From: Paenibacillus sp. DMB5
Lineage (GTDB): Bacteria > Bacillota > Bacilli > Paenibacillales > Paenibacillaceae
Reading direction: 5' to 3'
Assembly: GCF_001517085.1 (NCBI RefSeq)
Contig: NZ_LRAC01000145.1
Coordinates: 1 to 56,881 of the forward strand
Length of the DNA: 56,881 nt
Made by a program: the position numbers and the translations under genes. Positions 17,601-24,934 of this stretch are shown piece by piece; within the stretch, counting starts at the first letter, position 1; every line of letters starts with the position of its first letter. Under the pieces are notes generated by a model. That model did not search any database. It was not told the DNA's origin and saw only the letters and a list, made by a program, of their open reading frames with translations.

Positions 17601-18070
17601 CATTCCATCCCGGCCAGGATATGACCCGCGCCGAATTCGCTGCAACGCTCGTAAGAGCGCTGGGACTTAAGCTGGAAAGCGGCACATCCTCCTTCACGGA
17701 TGTCCAGTCTTCCGCATGGTACAGCCAGGCTGTCCAGACAGCAGTAAGCCATAATCTGATTCAAGGCTTTGAAGATCAGACCTTCCGGCCGCTGGAGCAG
17801 ATCACCCGTGAGCAGGCGATGACCATCATTGCCAAAGCTCTTGCCTACAGTCCTGCTGTACAGGCAGACGGAAGCCAGGCCGCCGCACTCAGCTCCTTCA
17901 AAGATGCCGGACAGGTATCCGCCTGGGCAGCTGCAGGTGTCAGTGAAGCACTGAAATCCGGTATTGTTTCCGGCCGTAATGAGAGCACGCTGGCTCCAAA
18001 AGCCAACGTCACCCGTGCTGAGGTAGCCGCCTTGATCCACCGCTTCCTCGAAAAATCCGGTCTGATCTAA
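14672..18070 (+). CDS. Surface protein: YVTN beta-propeller, chitobiase-type and X2 Ig-like, FN3 x2, SLH x3
   Basis: Exported wall-bound protein, up to 1132 aa. A signal peptide covers about residues 4-37. Seven or more YVTN repeats (for example VYVANASSNNVSVIDTATNT) form a beta-propeller to about 340. Then come a chitobiase C-terminal-like domain (SIYYTTDGSNPTSGSQLYTG, about 345-425), an X2-type Ig domain (about 427-520), two FN3 domains (522-704), a Pro/Ala/Thr linker, an unassigned region, and three SLH domains (948-1130) that bind pyruvylated wall polymer. The AAGGGAG site abuts the ATG with no spacer; the CTG at 14681 is nine bases from it and may be the real start. No catalytic domain is recognised, so a binding or adhesive role is likely. 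Confidence 0.9.
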   Translation: MNSLKTKSLFSKLSVLFLAAAMLINLTGLTAYTSAAEAPDLLHKAYITSFNTGVVDVVNLENNTVEKGKIKVGSSPNSAGFNPNGKQIYVTNRSSSSVSVIDPATDTVISTIPVGASPHGVAFNASGSKAYVANRSSGTISVIDTATLEVTNTINVAATPTVIVVVGSKLFVTTQTANSVTVVDLAQEKMVSSIAVPNGPYGLSVNPAGTKLYTANQNGSSVTVINVADNTVEATITVGSAPHATESSPDGSRVYVANASSNNVSVIDTATNTVIKTVPVGGSPYVVGASADGKHAYTINYTGSSMSVIDTDTLTVTATISLSNGPFMVGTFMVSTAAAANPVTPQVAAPEANPAAGAVPSGTEVTLTTATEDASIYYTTDGSNPTSGSQLYTGPVAITQALTLKAIAVKADMKDSEILSQDYTLTAPENSIIEPDTAVFDKRTGAQADIAVSMNLKGNTLTSIEYAGTPLAEGTDYTVSGTTVTLSAAYLAKQPLGTLQLTFIFSAGAPQALTVAVSDTTQIPGAPVLQSAVPGNGQVQLSWTPVEEAAAYKIYQSVSSATYGEELATVSSSVYTYTASGLTNGTAYYYAVQAVNSAGDSPISNQASATPITVPGAPLAVSAAAGDKTAVIQFAAPADNGGSPVTGYEISSAEGGIKVSAASSPVVITGLQNGTTYTFTIKAINAAGTGAAATTNAVTPAPAVITAPAPTATPAPAATGTAVLVNGQLQTIGQSTVTQSGGQKVTTLTLDETKLQEQLNAAGNGAVITLPFTEASDVFVGELNGQMVSSLEQKQGVIKIQTPQASYTLPAGLLRISSLSQQLEQTSALQQIALQIRIAAPAATQLQIINNAATSGNFTLAAAPLEFTITATSGGKTIDVNTFNTYVERSIKLPSGTDASRITTALVIEPDGSVRHVPTKVITEDGGQVARINSLTNSTYALVYHPVTFTDVAGNWSQSVANDLASRMVLNGTEDGAFHPGQDMTRAEFAATLVRALGLKLESGTSSFTDVQSSAWYSQAVQTAVSHNLIQGFEDQTFRPLEQITREQAMTIIAKALAYSPAVQADGSQAAALSSFKDAGQVSAWAAAGVSEALKSGIVSGRNESTLAPKANVTRAEVAALIHRFLEKSGLI

Positions 18071-18080
18071 ATCATCCACG

Positions 18081-18118
18081 CAACAAAAAAACTCCCCGGT
18101 CGGCGGGATTTTTTGTTG
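18081..18118 (+). terminator. Rho-independent terminator after the YVTN-SLH gene
   Basis: Ten-base perfect outer stem CAACAAAAAA/TTTTTTGTTG with an inner CTCCC/CGGGA-type pairing. Starts ten bases after the stop codon and can act in both directions. The rest of the gap to 18289 has no clear gene. Confidence 0.85.
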
Positions 18119-18289
18119 CATTACATCATCTACTATGATCCGGTTACCAGCTCATACACATCGCTGCAGACCCTCATTTTCAGCTATAACCCTGTATTAT
18201 TGCACTGTCAATGTCTTCGTCTGCGTTCCGGAGAATGGCACCGGGATGTAGGCTACGCGTGAAACCTGAGTCAGCTTCGCCTTCATCAC

Positions 18290-19000
18290 TCAGCATCTCA
18301 CATGCCGGCGCTTGAACCCGAGCTTCTGCCCTTTTTCCATCGCCTTCTCAATATTCGCATAGGCATGAATGTGCTTGCTCTTTCCCTTGCCGTCCCCGAC
18401 TTCTACCGGTCCTACCTCTTTGGCTGTTGCGACAGCCTGCTCATGAAGCGGCACATAAGATATGCTCACTGTGTAGAGGAAGTTATTCATCGAATATCGG
18501 GTCCGTTCGGGCGCATCGTGAATGGTATTCTTCACCAGCTCCAGCATGCCGGCCAGCTTGTCTGCATCGAATTCCGCGTCCTTCCGGTTGCCGAGCAGCC
18601 AGCAGTAACAGCTCCAGCCCGCCGACATCCGCAGGTCCTCACCGCTGGCAATCCATTTATCAGCCACCTGCTGGGCAATATCCGCCTCCGCAAGCGTCAC
18701 CGCCACCACAAAATCGGACAGCATATAAAAGTAGGCATCATCCATCCACCGGTCATAATCAGCTTCGGTCATGCCATTCGGATCAGCAATAATCCCGGCA
18801 AAATACATCGCGTCATAGTTGCCTGTAGCATACAGCTGTTCAGCCAGCTCCTGATTAATCCCGGTCTGCTTGAAAATTGGCTTCATCGCTCCGGTCGCCA
18901 CGCCGAACAGAGGCTCCTGTGCACCGTTCGAGCAGTACATTTTCTTCGTGCGTTCCTTGCCGAGGGCTTCGAGCTCCTGCATTACCGTTTCTGCATTCAT
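18290..19000 (-). CDS. DNA alkylation repair protein, AlkD-like HEAT-repeat family
   Basis: About 236 aa of helical repeats matching the PF08713 DNA alkylation repair family. Recognisable stretches are LFGVATGAMKPIFKQTG and YDAMYFAGIIAD, with MSAGWSCYCWLLGN later. AlkD proteins excise alkylated bases by cradling DNA in HEAT-like repeats, but this subgroup is distant from characterised AlkD and I could not place the catalytic aspartate, so activity is uncertain. The ATG at 19000 is chosen because AAGGAC lies nine bases upstream; a GTG at 19009 directly abuts the site. Single gene, no linked partner. Its basic tail ends RRHVRC. Confidence 0.78.
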   Translation of the reverse strand: MNAETVMQELEALGKERTKKMYCSNGAQEPLFGVATGAMKPIFKQTGINQELAEQLYATGNYDAMYFAGIIADPNGMTEADYDRWMDDAYFYMLSDFVVAVTLAEADIAQQVADKWIASGEDLRMSAGWSCYCWLLGNRKDAEFDADKLAGMLELVKNTIHDAPERTRYSMNNFLYTVSISYVPLHEQAVATAKEVGPVEVGDGKGKSKHIHAYANIEKAMEKGQKLGFKRRHVRC

Positions 19001-19119
19001 CCATAACACGTCCTTAGCTTTAGATACTGAAAGTGTACTTCACAGCTGCCCTTGCCGCAAGTGAGGCTGTTAGCGGAGCGGCCGTTGTCTGTTGTCTGCT
19101 GGCGGAGGAATTCCTACGT

Positions 19120-19345
19120 GGGCCCACCTACAATTAGTTGGATTTTCGGCACCTAATTCCGTCATTCTCCATGATTTTTGATATTTAGTTGGAAAATCGC
19201 CACTTAGTTTTGGTTAAAAGGCTCCTTTGGAGCAAATACGGCAAGATTAAGTTACCTTTTTCCACCTGATTATCTTTTCCCGGTAATTTGTCCGGAAATA
19301 GATGGCTATTTTCCACTTAGTTTAGCTTTCGCTTAGTTGCACAAG
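19120..19345. repeat. Dispersed intergenic repeat family, copy 1
   Basis: AT-rich non-coding stretch with recurring TTAGTTGGAAAAT / TTTTCCACTTAG motifs. TAGTTGGATTTT near 19135, AAATAGATGGC near 19298 and TTTTCCACTTAGT near 19310 have counterparts in the same order at 40384-40575. No reading frame or terminator is convincing. It fills the 377-base gap between the AlkD-like gene and the ArsR regulator. Confidence 0.6.
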
Positions 19346-19386
19346 ACACATCCAGCACTCTCAGTACTCCAGCACTTTCAGCAACC

Positions 19387-20295
19387 TCACCCCTCAAGCT
19401 GCACACGGATTACAATATCCTGGTCGTGATTGCCGAACCCGGCTCCATACAGTGTCAGTCCGCCGACATGGGCGGCCTGTTCTTCAACCGCAAAACGCAG
19501 CGTCCAGAACGGCTCCTGCAGCCTGACGTCATGAACGGTCACCGCCGACATCTGCTCCCCGTCGATCCAGGTGCCTGAAGCATCGATGCGGATCGTCTTG
19601 AGCAGCCCGTACTGGTTCACATTGCGGTGCCACCAGGATGGCGTGTATTTGCCGCGGGCGGCCCGGCCGAAGTCGGCCGGGCTGGTCCAGATGCCGAGCT
19701 GGATACCGTTGAAGGTGAAGCTGATATCAGACGGCCAGTCATCCTTCAGTCCGGGTGCCTCCGAAGCCAGCTCCACCGAAATTTCAAGCGCTTCGACCTT
19801 CTGGCCGGGGAGCAGATAATTCGGCGTTTTATACTCCACATACCCTTTGCCGAACCACAGGATTGCCGCATTCACCCGCTCGGGATCATAGAAGTAACGT
19901 GGATCATCCCACACTCCGATCTCCATCTCACGGGTGCCCAGCCCGCAGGTCGGATGTACCTCAAAGGAGGTATAGTGGCCGACGGAAATACTCTGCTCCC
20001 TGATTCTCGCATTACGGTATGCCGACGGCAATTCAACCTCGATGTGCTTTTCCATGAGAAAACACAGCTTGTGTGTTCCCCCGTTCAGCCGTACTCTGCG
20101 GCTCCCCAGCAGCCCGGCCTGCTCCAGCTTGCGGATATGCATCGTAACAATCGACGGGCTGAGCTCCAGCCTGGAAGCAATCTCCTTCATGTTCATCTCC
20201 TGCCCGGCAAGCAGGCTCATAATCCGCCATCTCACCTCGCTTGCCAGCGCTTCATACAGCGGCAGATATTTCGGTTCCCCATTTGCCCTGATCAT
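19387..20295 (-). CDS. ArsR-type winged-helix regulator with large C-terminal domain
   Basis: Transcription factor of 302 aa. Residues 1-90 are a winged helix of the ArsR/HTH_20 type (ALASEVRWRIMSLLAGQEMN, then LSPSIVTMHIRKLEQAG). Metal-binding ArsR motifs are not seen. The remaining 200 residues are rich in strands and aromatic residues (EIGVWDDPRYFYDPERVN, YTPSWWHRNVNQYGL) and look like a ligand-binding beta-sandwich; I do not recognise a named family. It is divergent from a GH43 glycosidase with 171 bases between starts, so it most likely controls that gene in response to a sugar. Placement and a 13-base direct repeat between the genes support this. Function is inferred. Confidence 0.8.
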   Translation of the reverse strand: MIRANGEPKYLPLYEALASEVRWRIMSLLAGQEMNMKEIASRLELSPSIVTMHIRKLEQAGLLGSRRVRLNGGTHKLCFLMEKHIEVELPSAYRNARIREQSISVGHYTSFEVHPTCGLGTREMEIGVWDDPRYFYDPERVNAAILWFGKGYVEYKTPNYLLPGQKVEALEISVELASEAPGLKDDWPSDISFTFNGIQLGIWTSPADFGRAARGKYTPSWWHRNVNQYGLLKTIRIDASGTWIDGEQMSAVTVHDVRLQEPFWTLRFAVEEQAAHVGGLTLYGAGFGNHDQDIVIRVQLEG

Positions 20296-20321
20296 TGGTG
20301 TTATCCATCCTCTGCAACTGA

Positions 20322-20441
20322 ATTCATATATATATTAATTTAATTGATTTAATATTTCTGAGCAACCTCAATCCATTGCAAGTTTACTAGTGATATTGTT
20401 TAATTTCATTAGTTAGCGCTTATCCTAGATTCATATATATA
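20322..20441. promoter_or_regulatory. Divergent regulatory region with a 13-base direct repeat
   Basis: ATTCATATATATA occurs at 20322-20334 and again at 20429-20441, each close to the start of one of the two divergent genes. The region between is AT-rich. The repeat is a candidate binding site for the ArsR-type regulator or part of the paired promoters. Confidence 0.45.
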
Positions 20442-20466
20442 AGAATTCATAAACGAGGTGGAAATT

Positions 20467-21963
20467 ATGATATACAACAATCCGGTTATCAAAGGCTTTT
20501 ATCCGGATCCCAGCGTCTGCAGGGCAGGAGATACATATTATCTCGTCTGCAGCTCCTTTCAATTTTTCCCGGGTGTTCCGCTGTTTGAGAGCAAGGATCT
20601 GATCAACTGGACGCAAATCGGCCACTGCCTGACCCGGAACAGCCAGGTGCAGCTGGGCGAAGTAGGCAGCTCCGGCGGGGTATTCGCCCCTACGATCCGC
20701 TACAACGACGGACGGTTCTATATGACGACAACCAATGATTCACTGCGCCAAAACTTTTATGTATGGACTGACGATATTTACGGGGAATGGTCGGAGCCGA
20801 TCTTTGTTGATCAGGGCGGGATCGATCCGGATCTGTATTTTGAAGACGGCCGGGCTTACTTTATGAGCAACGGCCAGGACGACAACGGTGTTGGCGGAGT
20901 TGTCCAATGCGAGATTGACATCACTACCGGACAGAAGCTCTCCCCGAGCCGGACGATCTGGCAGGGTACCGGCGGCCGTTATCTGGAAAGTCCGCACATG
21001 TACCATATCAACGGACGGTATTATCTTATGACGGCTGAAGGCGGCACCGAGTACGGCCACATGGTCATTTATGCCCGGAGTGAGCAGCTGTCCGGCCCGT
21101 TCGAGTCCTACCCGCACAACCCGGTGCTGACCAACCGCAATCTCGGCGGCTATGAGCTGCAGGGCGTCGGGCACGGCGACCTGATCCAGGACCCTAAAGG
21201 TAACTGGTGGATGCTGCATCTGGGCTTCCGCCAGACCGGACGCTGGCTGACCTTCCACCACCTGGGGCGCGAGGTATTTCTCACCCCTGTAACATTTGAT
21301 GAGGATGGCTGGTTCACCGCAGGGCATAACGGCACTACACTGAGCAGCTTTGAGACTGACCGTTTTCCGGAAAGCACAGTCCAGGAGGACAAGAAACGCT
21401 ATACCTTCGGCAACACGGACTGGAACCTCGACTGGTGTTATCTGCGTCATCCGGCAACGGAGAATTACAAGCTGGATACTGAAAAAGCAGTTTTGACAGG
21501 AACCGGGGTTACCCTCGATGTGCCGGCTTCCCCGACCTTTATCGGCATCCGGCAGAGAGACTTCGATGCGGTCATTTCCTGCAAGGTGAAGCTCACCGGC
21601 AACGGCGAGGCAGGCCTCACACTCTACATGGATGAGCTGCATCACTATGATCTGGCGGTTGTAAAAGATCAGGACGGTTACCGGGTGATTGAGCGGCTGA
21701 ACATCGGGGATGTCAAATCGGTTGAGCATACCGCTGCGCTGAATGACCAGCAGGAAGCGACGCTGCTTATCAAATCCGCATCTGAACGCTACAGCTTCTT
21801 CCTTCAGCAGGCGGACGGCACAGAGCTGCCGCTCGGAACAGCGCATACCAAATACCTCTCCTCCGAGGTGGCCGGCGGCTTTACCGGCGTGTTGATCGGA
21901 CTGTATGCCTGCGGCGGGGGCTCATCCGCTGAATTTACTGACTTCGTATGCGAGTATAAGTAG
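20467..21963 (+). CDS. GH43 beta-xylosidase / alpha-L-arabinofuranosidase
   Basis: Five-bladed propeller glycosidase with a C-terminal beta-sandwich, 498 aa from the ATG at 20467. A GTG at 20458 overlaps the GAGGTGG ribosome site and is rejected. The three GH43 acids are visible: the base D in GFYPDPSVCR, the pKa-setting D in GIDPDLYFEDGRAYF and the acid E in LESPHMYHINGRYY. The GFYPDPS start and C-terminal sandwich (from about residue 310) are typical of GH43 xylosidases that act on xylo-oligosaccharides. No signal peptide, so cytoplasmic. Divergent from the ArsR-type regulator and followed by a terminator; xylose versus arabinose preference is not decided. Confidence 0.93.
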   Translation: MIYNNPVIKGFYPDPSVCRAGDTYYLVCSSFQFFPGVPLFESKDLINWTQIGHCLTRNSQVQLGEVGSSGGVFAPTIRYNDGRFYMTTTNDSLRQNFYVWTDDIYGEWSEPIFVDQGGIDPDLYFEDGRAYFMSNGQDDNGVGGVVQCEIDITTGQKLSPSRTIWQGTGGRYLESPHMYHINGRYYLMTAEGGTEYGHMVIYARSEQLSGPFESYPHNPVLTNRNLGGYELQGVGHGDLIQDPKGNWWMLHLGFRQTGRWLTFHHLGREVFLTPVTFDEDGWFTAGHNGTTLSSFETDRFPESTVQEDKKRYTFGNTDWNLDWCYLRHPATENYKLDTEKAVLTGTGVTLDVPASPTFIGIRQRDFDAVISCKVKLTGNGEAGLTLYMDELHHYDLAVVKDQDGYRVIERLNIGDVKSVEHTAALNDQQEATLLIKSASERYSFFLQQADGTELPLGTAHTKYLSSEVAGGFTGVLIGLYACGGGSSAEFTDFVCEYK

Positions 21964-22077
21964 AACGATGCAATGTACGGCATAAAATCCCTCTCGCCAC
22001 AGTGGCGCCTTAGCATGGACGCTGACTGCAGTCCTTTGCGGGGATCCCAAAAACATATACTTTTTAGCCTTATTAGA

Positions 22078-22118
22078 GAAGCCCCGACTTCAGCAGCGTG
22101 CTGACTGACGGGGCTTCT
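22078..22118 (+). terminator. Rho-independent terminator after GH43
   Basis: Stem GAAGCCCCG / CGGGGCTTC with an inner TCAGCA/TGCTGA pairing, then TTATAATAG. It lies about 115 bases after the GH43 stop. Confidence 0.75.
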
Positions 22119-22148
22119 TATAATAGAAAGTAGTTTAATCTGATTCAA

Positions 22149-22236
22149 CTGCTGATTAACTGCTAATCTATTGCTACTCTACTGCTAATCAACGGCTACT
22201 CAACGGCTAATTCACTGTTACTCAACTGCTAATCCA
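22149..22236. repeat. Eight copies of an 11-bp direct repeat
   Basis: Consecutive 11-base units with consensus CTGCTAATCAA (for example CTGCTAATCTA, CGGCTACTCAA, CTGTTACTCAA). The period is exactly 11 over eight units, close to one turn of DNA. It lies in a non-coding gap directly after the GH43 terminator and before array B. Confidence 0.8.
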
Positions 22237-22330
22237 ACTTACATAATTTAATAGTTTCGCTTATCTTATTTCGCACATCGCTCAGCAATTAACAATCGCC
22301 CCTCGGGTAACAATTAGCGAAGTGAATCAA

Positions 22331-22545
22331 AGGCACTTTTGCCCTCCATCCGGCATATTTAGTCGGGCCGGGCAAAATCAGAGGCACTTTTGCCCTTCAT
22401 TCGGCCGATTCAGCCGGGCAGGGCAAATTCAAAGGCACTTTTGCCCTTCATTCAGCTTTTGCCCTTCATTCGGCTTTTGCCCTTCATTCGGCTTTCACCC
22501 TTCATTCAGCTTTTGCCCTTCATTCGGCTTTCACCCTTCATTCAT
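22331..22545. repeat. 51-bp repeat array B decaying into an 18-bp repeat
   Basis: AGGCACTTTTGCCCT-type motifs start at 22331, 22382 and 22433, a 51-base period equal to that of array A. After the third copy, six 18-base units of CTTTTGCCCTTCATTCGG (with CTTTCACCCTTCATTCAG variants) run from 22438 to 22545. All periods are multiples of three. Read on the minus strand, units contain MKGKSAF(D/E)FA with internal stops. It lies just beyond the 3' end of the membrane AraC regulator. Confidence 0.85.
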
Positions 22546-22597
22546 CCGGCACATTCAGCCGGACAGCGCATTGCTTCACCCTCTCCCGCAGCAGCCG

Positions 22598-24862
22598 CTA
22601 CTCCTCCACATCTCCCCCGGAAGCTGCCGTGCCTGCCTGAAGCTCCCGGTACTGGCCCGGCGAGATGCCGGTGATTTTTTTGAACACGCGGATGAAGGAG
22701 GTCGCACCCGCATAGCCGAGCAGATGGGAAATGTCCTGCACAGTGGCTTCCGTTTCGCGCAGCAGCTGCTTGGCATGCTCAATCCGCAGGCCGATCAGGA
22801 AGTCGCTGAAGTTCTGGCCGATGCTCTCTTTGAACAGCTGGCTCAAATACTTGGGGCTGATCTGAAACTTGTCGCTAAGCAGTGTAAGCGACAGATCGGG
22901 GTCCAGAAAATGCGCAGCAACATAATCGCGGATCTCCTTCATCTGCGTGTTGTACCGCCGGTTCTGGGACAGCTCCCCCATCACGCCCGATAACCGGGTA
23001 ATGACGTCTGCGAAATCCCGCTCCAGCTGGGCCAGCGTATCGGATTGCTCCACAGAAGCCAGCAGCCCCGGCTTGGCCTCCTCCTGCCAGCTTCCGCTGA
23101 TTTCCGGCAGCGTGCGTTCCAGCTCATATTCCAGATGGAAAATGAAATAATGCAGCAGCCGCTCTACATCCTCCTTACGCAGACGGTTGACGCCCATTTC
23201 ACCAAACAGCCGGTTCAGCTCATGTAACCAGCCGGATTCGGCCATCCGCAGCTGGCGGACCACCGAGCGGATCATTTCCAGGTACATAAACCATTCGCCG
23301 TCCTTGTTCTCTTTGACCTCAACGGAGTCGATGACCCGGTTCAGCCCAAGCGACACTTTACGGCTGACGGCGGCAGATGCTTCCTCGAACGATACGGCTA
23401 TCTCAGGCTCATTATCCACCGCCGTACCGATTCCGATCGTGACGGTAAAATCCAGATGGTTCTCCACCCAGGCCCGGATCTGCTCCGCTATCTGCAGCAT
23501 CGCCTGTTCCAGCATACCGCCTGTCTCCTCAGCCAGCAGCAGGACCAGCTGGTTCTTGGTAATCCATTCGACAACAATCCGCCGGCCGCTCTGTCCTGAC
23601 ACCTCTGCCGCTACACTGCTCGTAATAAATTTGAACAGGGACTGGTCATTCTGACTGTATTTCAGGCAGAAGTCTACATAATGGTCCAGCTCCAGCAGCC
23701 CGACGATATAATGGCCTCCGGTCAGGCCGAAATGCTGCCGCTCCTGCTCCCAGGCTTCCCGGTCGTCCTCGTACTCCCCTTTTAACAGCGTCTGCAGGAA
23801 TTGCTGCCGGCGGATCACCAGATGCTCCTGCTGCTGCTCCTGAAAAGCCATATTGTTCGTAATCAGCCGTTCAATCGCCTGGTCAATGAAGGCGAACTCG
23901 TTCGCGCCGCCCTTGGAATCAGATGTTTTAACCGCCTGTGAAAACCGCTCGATCCGGTGCAGAATCATTTCAATCGGCCTGTAATTCCTCCGGGTTACAT
24001 AGAAAGTCGTGCCGATGGCAAAAGCGATTGCCCCCAAGCCAAGCAGCACCCAAACCGTACTCCCGTGGAACAGCGCATCCAGCAGCTGGCCGCCGCGGAT
24101 GCCGACCCGGTAGGTCCAGCCAGTATAATCCGATTCAATATCCACACTCAGCCTGTTCTTCCCTGGGAGCGTCTCCTCTTCCCCGAAAAAGGCACGGCCC
24201 GCCGCATCATACAGCTCCGCCTCCGTAATGGAATAGTCAACCGCCTGGCCGATGTATGAGCGGAGCGATGAGGTTTTGACGTTGATGACCAGGTAGCCGA
24301 GGCTGCCGGAATTACGGGGGATTTTGAAGCCGAGAGAGGTTACCTTATCCTGCGCAGCTCCCCGGATGCCTGCACTCTCTTTCATACGCGGCGAAGACCA
24401 GACTCCGGTGTAGGCCTGCTCCAGCGCGGTGCGGACATAAGCCTGGTCGGGAAACTGCTCCAGAGGGCGGATTGTGCTCTGGTCAAGCACGGATCCATCC
24501 CTCGCCCGGTACAGATAGACCGAATCAATCAGGCCGTAGCGGACCATCATGCTGCTCAGAATATTCGAGGCATCGAAATCCAGCGCCCCGTCGGATGGGG
24601 CATCCAGAAACTGCTGCAGCGTACCGCCTGTATCGATAGCCTGCTGGGCCTCGAACGAAATGCCCTTGAGCGTCGTATCGGTCATGTTAACCACATATTT
24701 AGCCGTCAGCCGGTTGGCCTGTAGCGCATTGTTCACATTGAACTGATTCATGATCGAGAAGAAAATGAAAGTCAGAATGCTCACGGTGATAAACAGAATA
24801 GGCAGGTAGGTTAATAGCATTCTTATAATGTAGTTGTTGCTTACCTTCACTTTCTTCCCCAT
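22598..24862 (-). CDS. Membrane-bound AraC-type regulator with extracellular sensor
   Basis: One-component sensor-regulator, 754 aa. A membrane helix at about 12-37 (YLPILFITVSILTFIFF) and a second at about 268-289 flank an extracellular Cache-like domain. A cytoplasmic linker of about 340 residues follows. The last 105 residues hold two AraC helix-turn-helix units (SLTLLSDKFQISPKYLSQLF and VQDISHLLGYAGATSFIRVF). Such proteins sense an extracellular sugar and switch on an adjacent importer. Here it follows the LplB-LplC-binding protein genes on the same strand with 72 bases between, including a hairpin. The rhamnogalacturonan link is inferred from that context. Confidence 0.92.
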   Translation of the reverse strand: MGKKVKVSNNYIIRMLLTYLPILFITVSILTFIFFSIMNQFNVNNALQANRLTAKYVVNMTDTTLKGISFEAQQAIDTGGTLQQFLDAPSDGALDFDASNILSSMMVRYGLIDSVYLYRARDGSVLDQSTIRPLEQFPDQAYVRTALEQAYTGVWSSPRMKESAGIRGAAQDKVTSLGFKIPRNSGSLGYLVINVKTSSLRSYIGQAVDYSITEAELYDAAGRAFFGEEETLPGKNRLSVDIESDYTGWTYRVGIRGGQLLDALFHGSTVWVLLGLGAIAFAIGTTFYVTRRNYRPIEMILHRIERFSQAVKTSDSKGGANEFAFIDQAIERLITNNMAFQEQQQEHLVIRRQQFLQTLLKGEYEDDREAWEQERQHFGLTGGHYIVGLLELDHYVDFCLKYSQNDQSLFKFITSSVAAEVSGQSGRRIVVEWITKNQLVLLLAEETGGMLEQAMLQIAEQIRAWVENHLDFTVTIGIGTAVDNEPEIAVSFEEASAAVSRKVSLGLNRVIDSVEVKENKDGEWFMYLEMIRSVVRQLRMAESGWLHELNRLFGEMGVNRLRKEDVERLLHYFIFHLEYELERTLPEISGSWQEEAKPGLLASVEQSDTLAQLERDFADVITRLSGVMGELSQNRRYNTQMKEIRDYVAAHFLDPDLSLTLLSDKFQISPKYLSQLFKESIGQNFSDFLIGLRIEHAKQLLRETEATVQDISHLLGYAGATSFIRVFKKITGISPGQYRELQAGTAASGGDVEE

Positions 24863-24877
24863 CCTTTATACGTGAAA

Positions 24878-24930
24878 ATACCGGCAGGCAGCCCCCTTAA
24901 ATCAAAATGGGGCCTGCTGCTGCCGGAAAC
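24878..24930 (-). terminator. Hairpin between the sugar-binding protein and the AraC sensor gene
   Basis: CCGGCAGGCAGCCCC (24881-24895) pairs with GGGGCCTGCTGCTGCCGG (24909-24926) apart from a small bulge. On the minus strand a short TATTTT follows. With only 20 bases to the AraC start, it may work as a partial terminator that lowers regulator expression relative to the transporter. Confidence 0.6.
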
Positions 24931-24934
24931 CGTA

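Noticed and set aside
18197..18286. 29-residue frame right after the AlkD-like stop codon, minus strand
   Set aside because: The ATG has no ribosome site and the peptide matches nothing I recognise; it may be a remnant, but there is too little to call.
20410..20426. AGTTAGCGCTTATCC as a cre site for GH43
   Set aside because: At least four mismatches to the consensus, including fixed positions.
22322..22993. Plus-strand frame made of H-F-C-P-S-F-G-F repeats
   Set aside because: It is array B read through, then antisense to the AraC regulator; composition is driven by the 18-bp repeat and there is no start signal.
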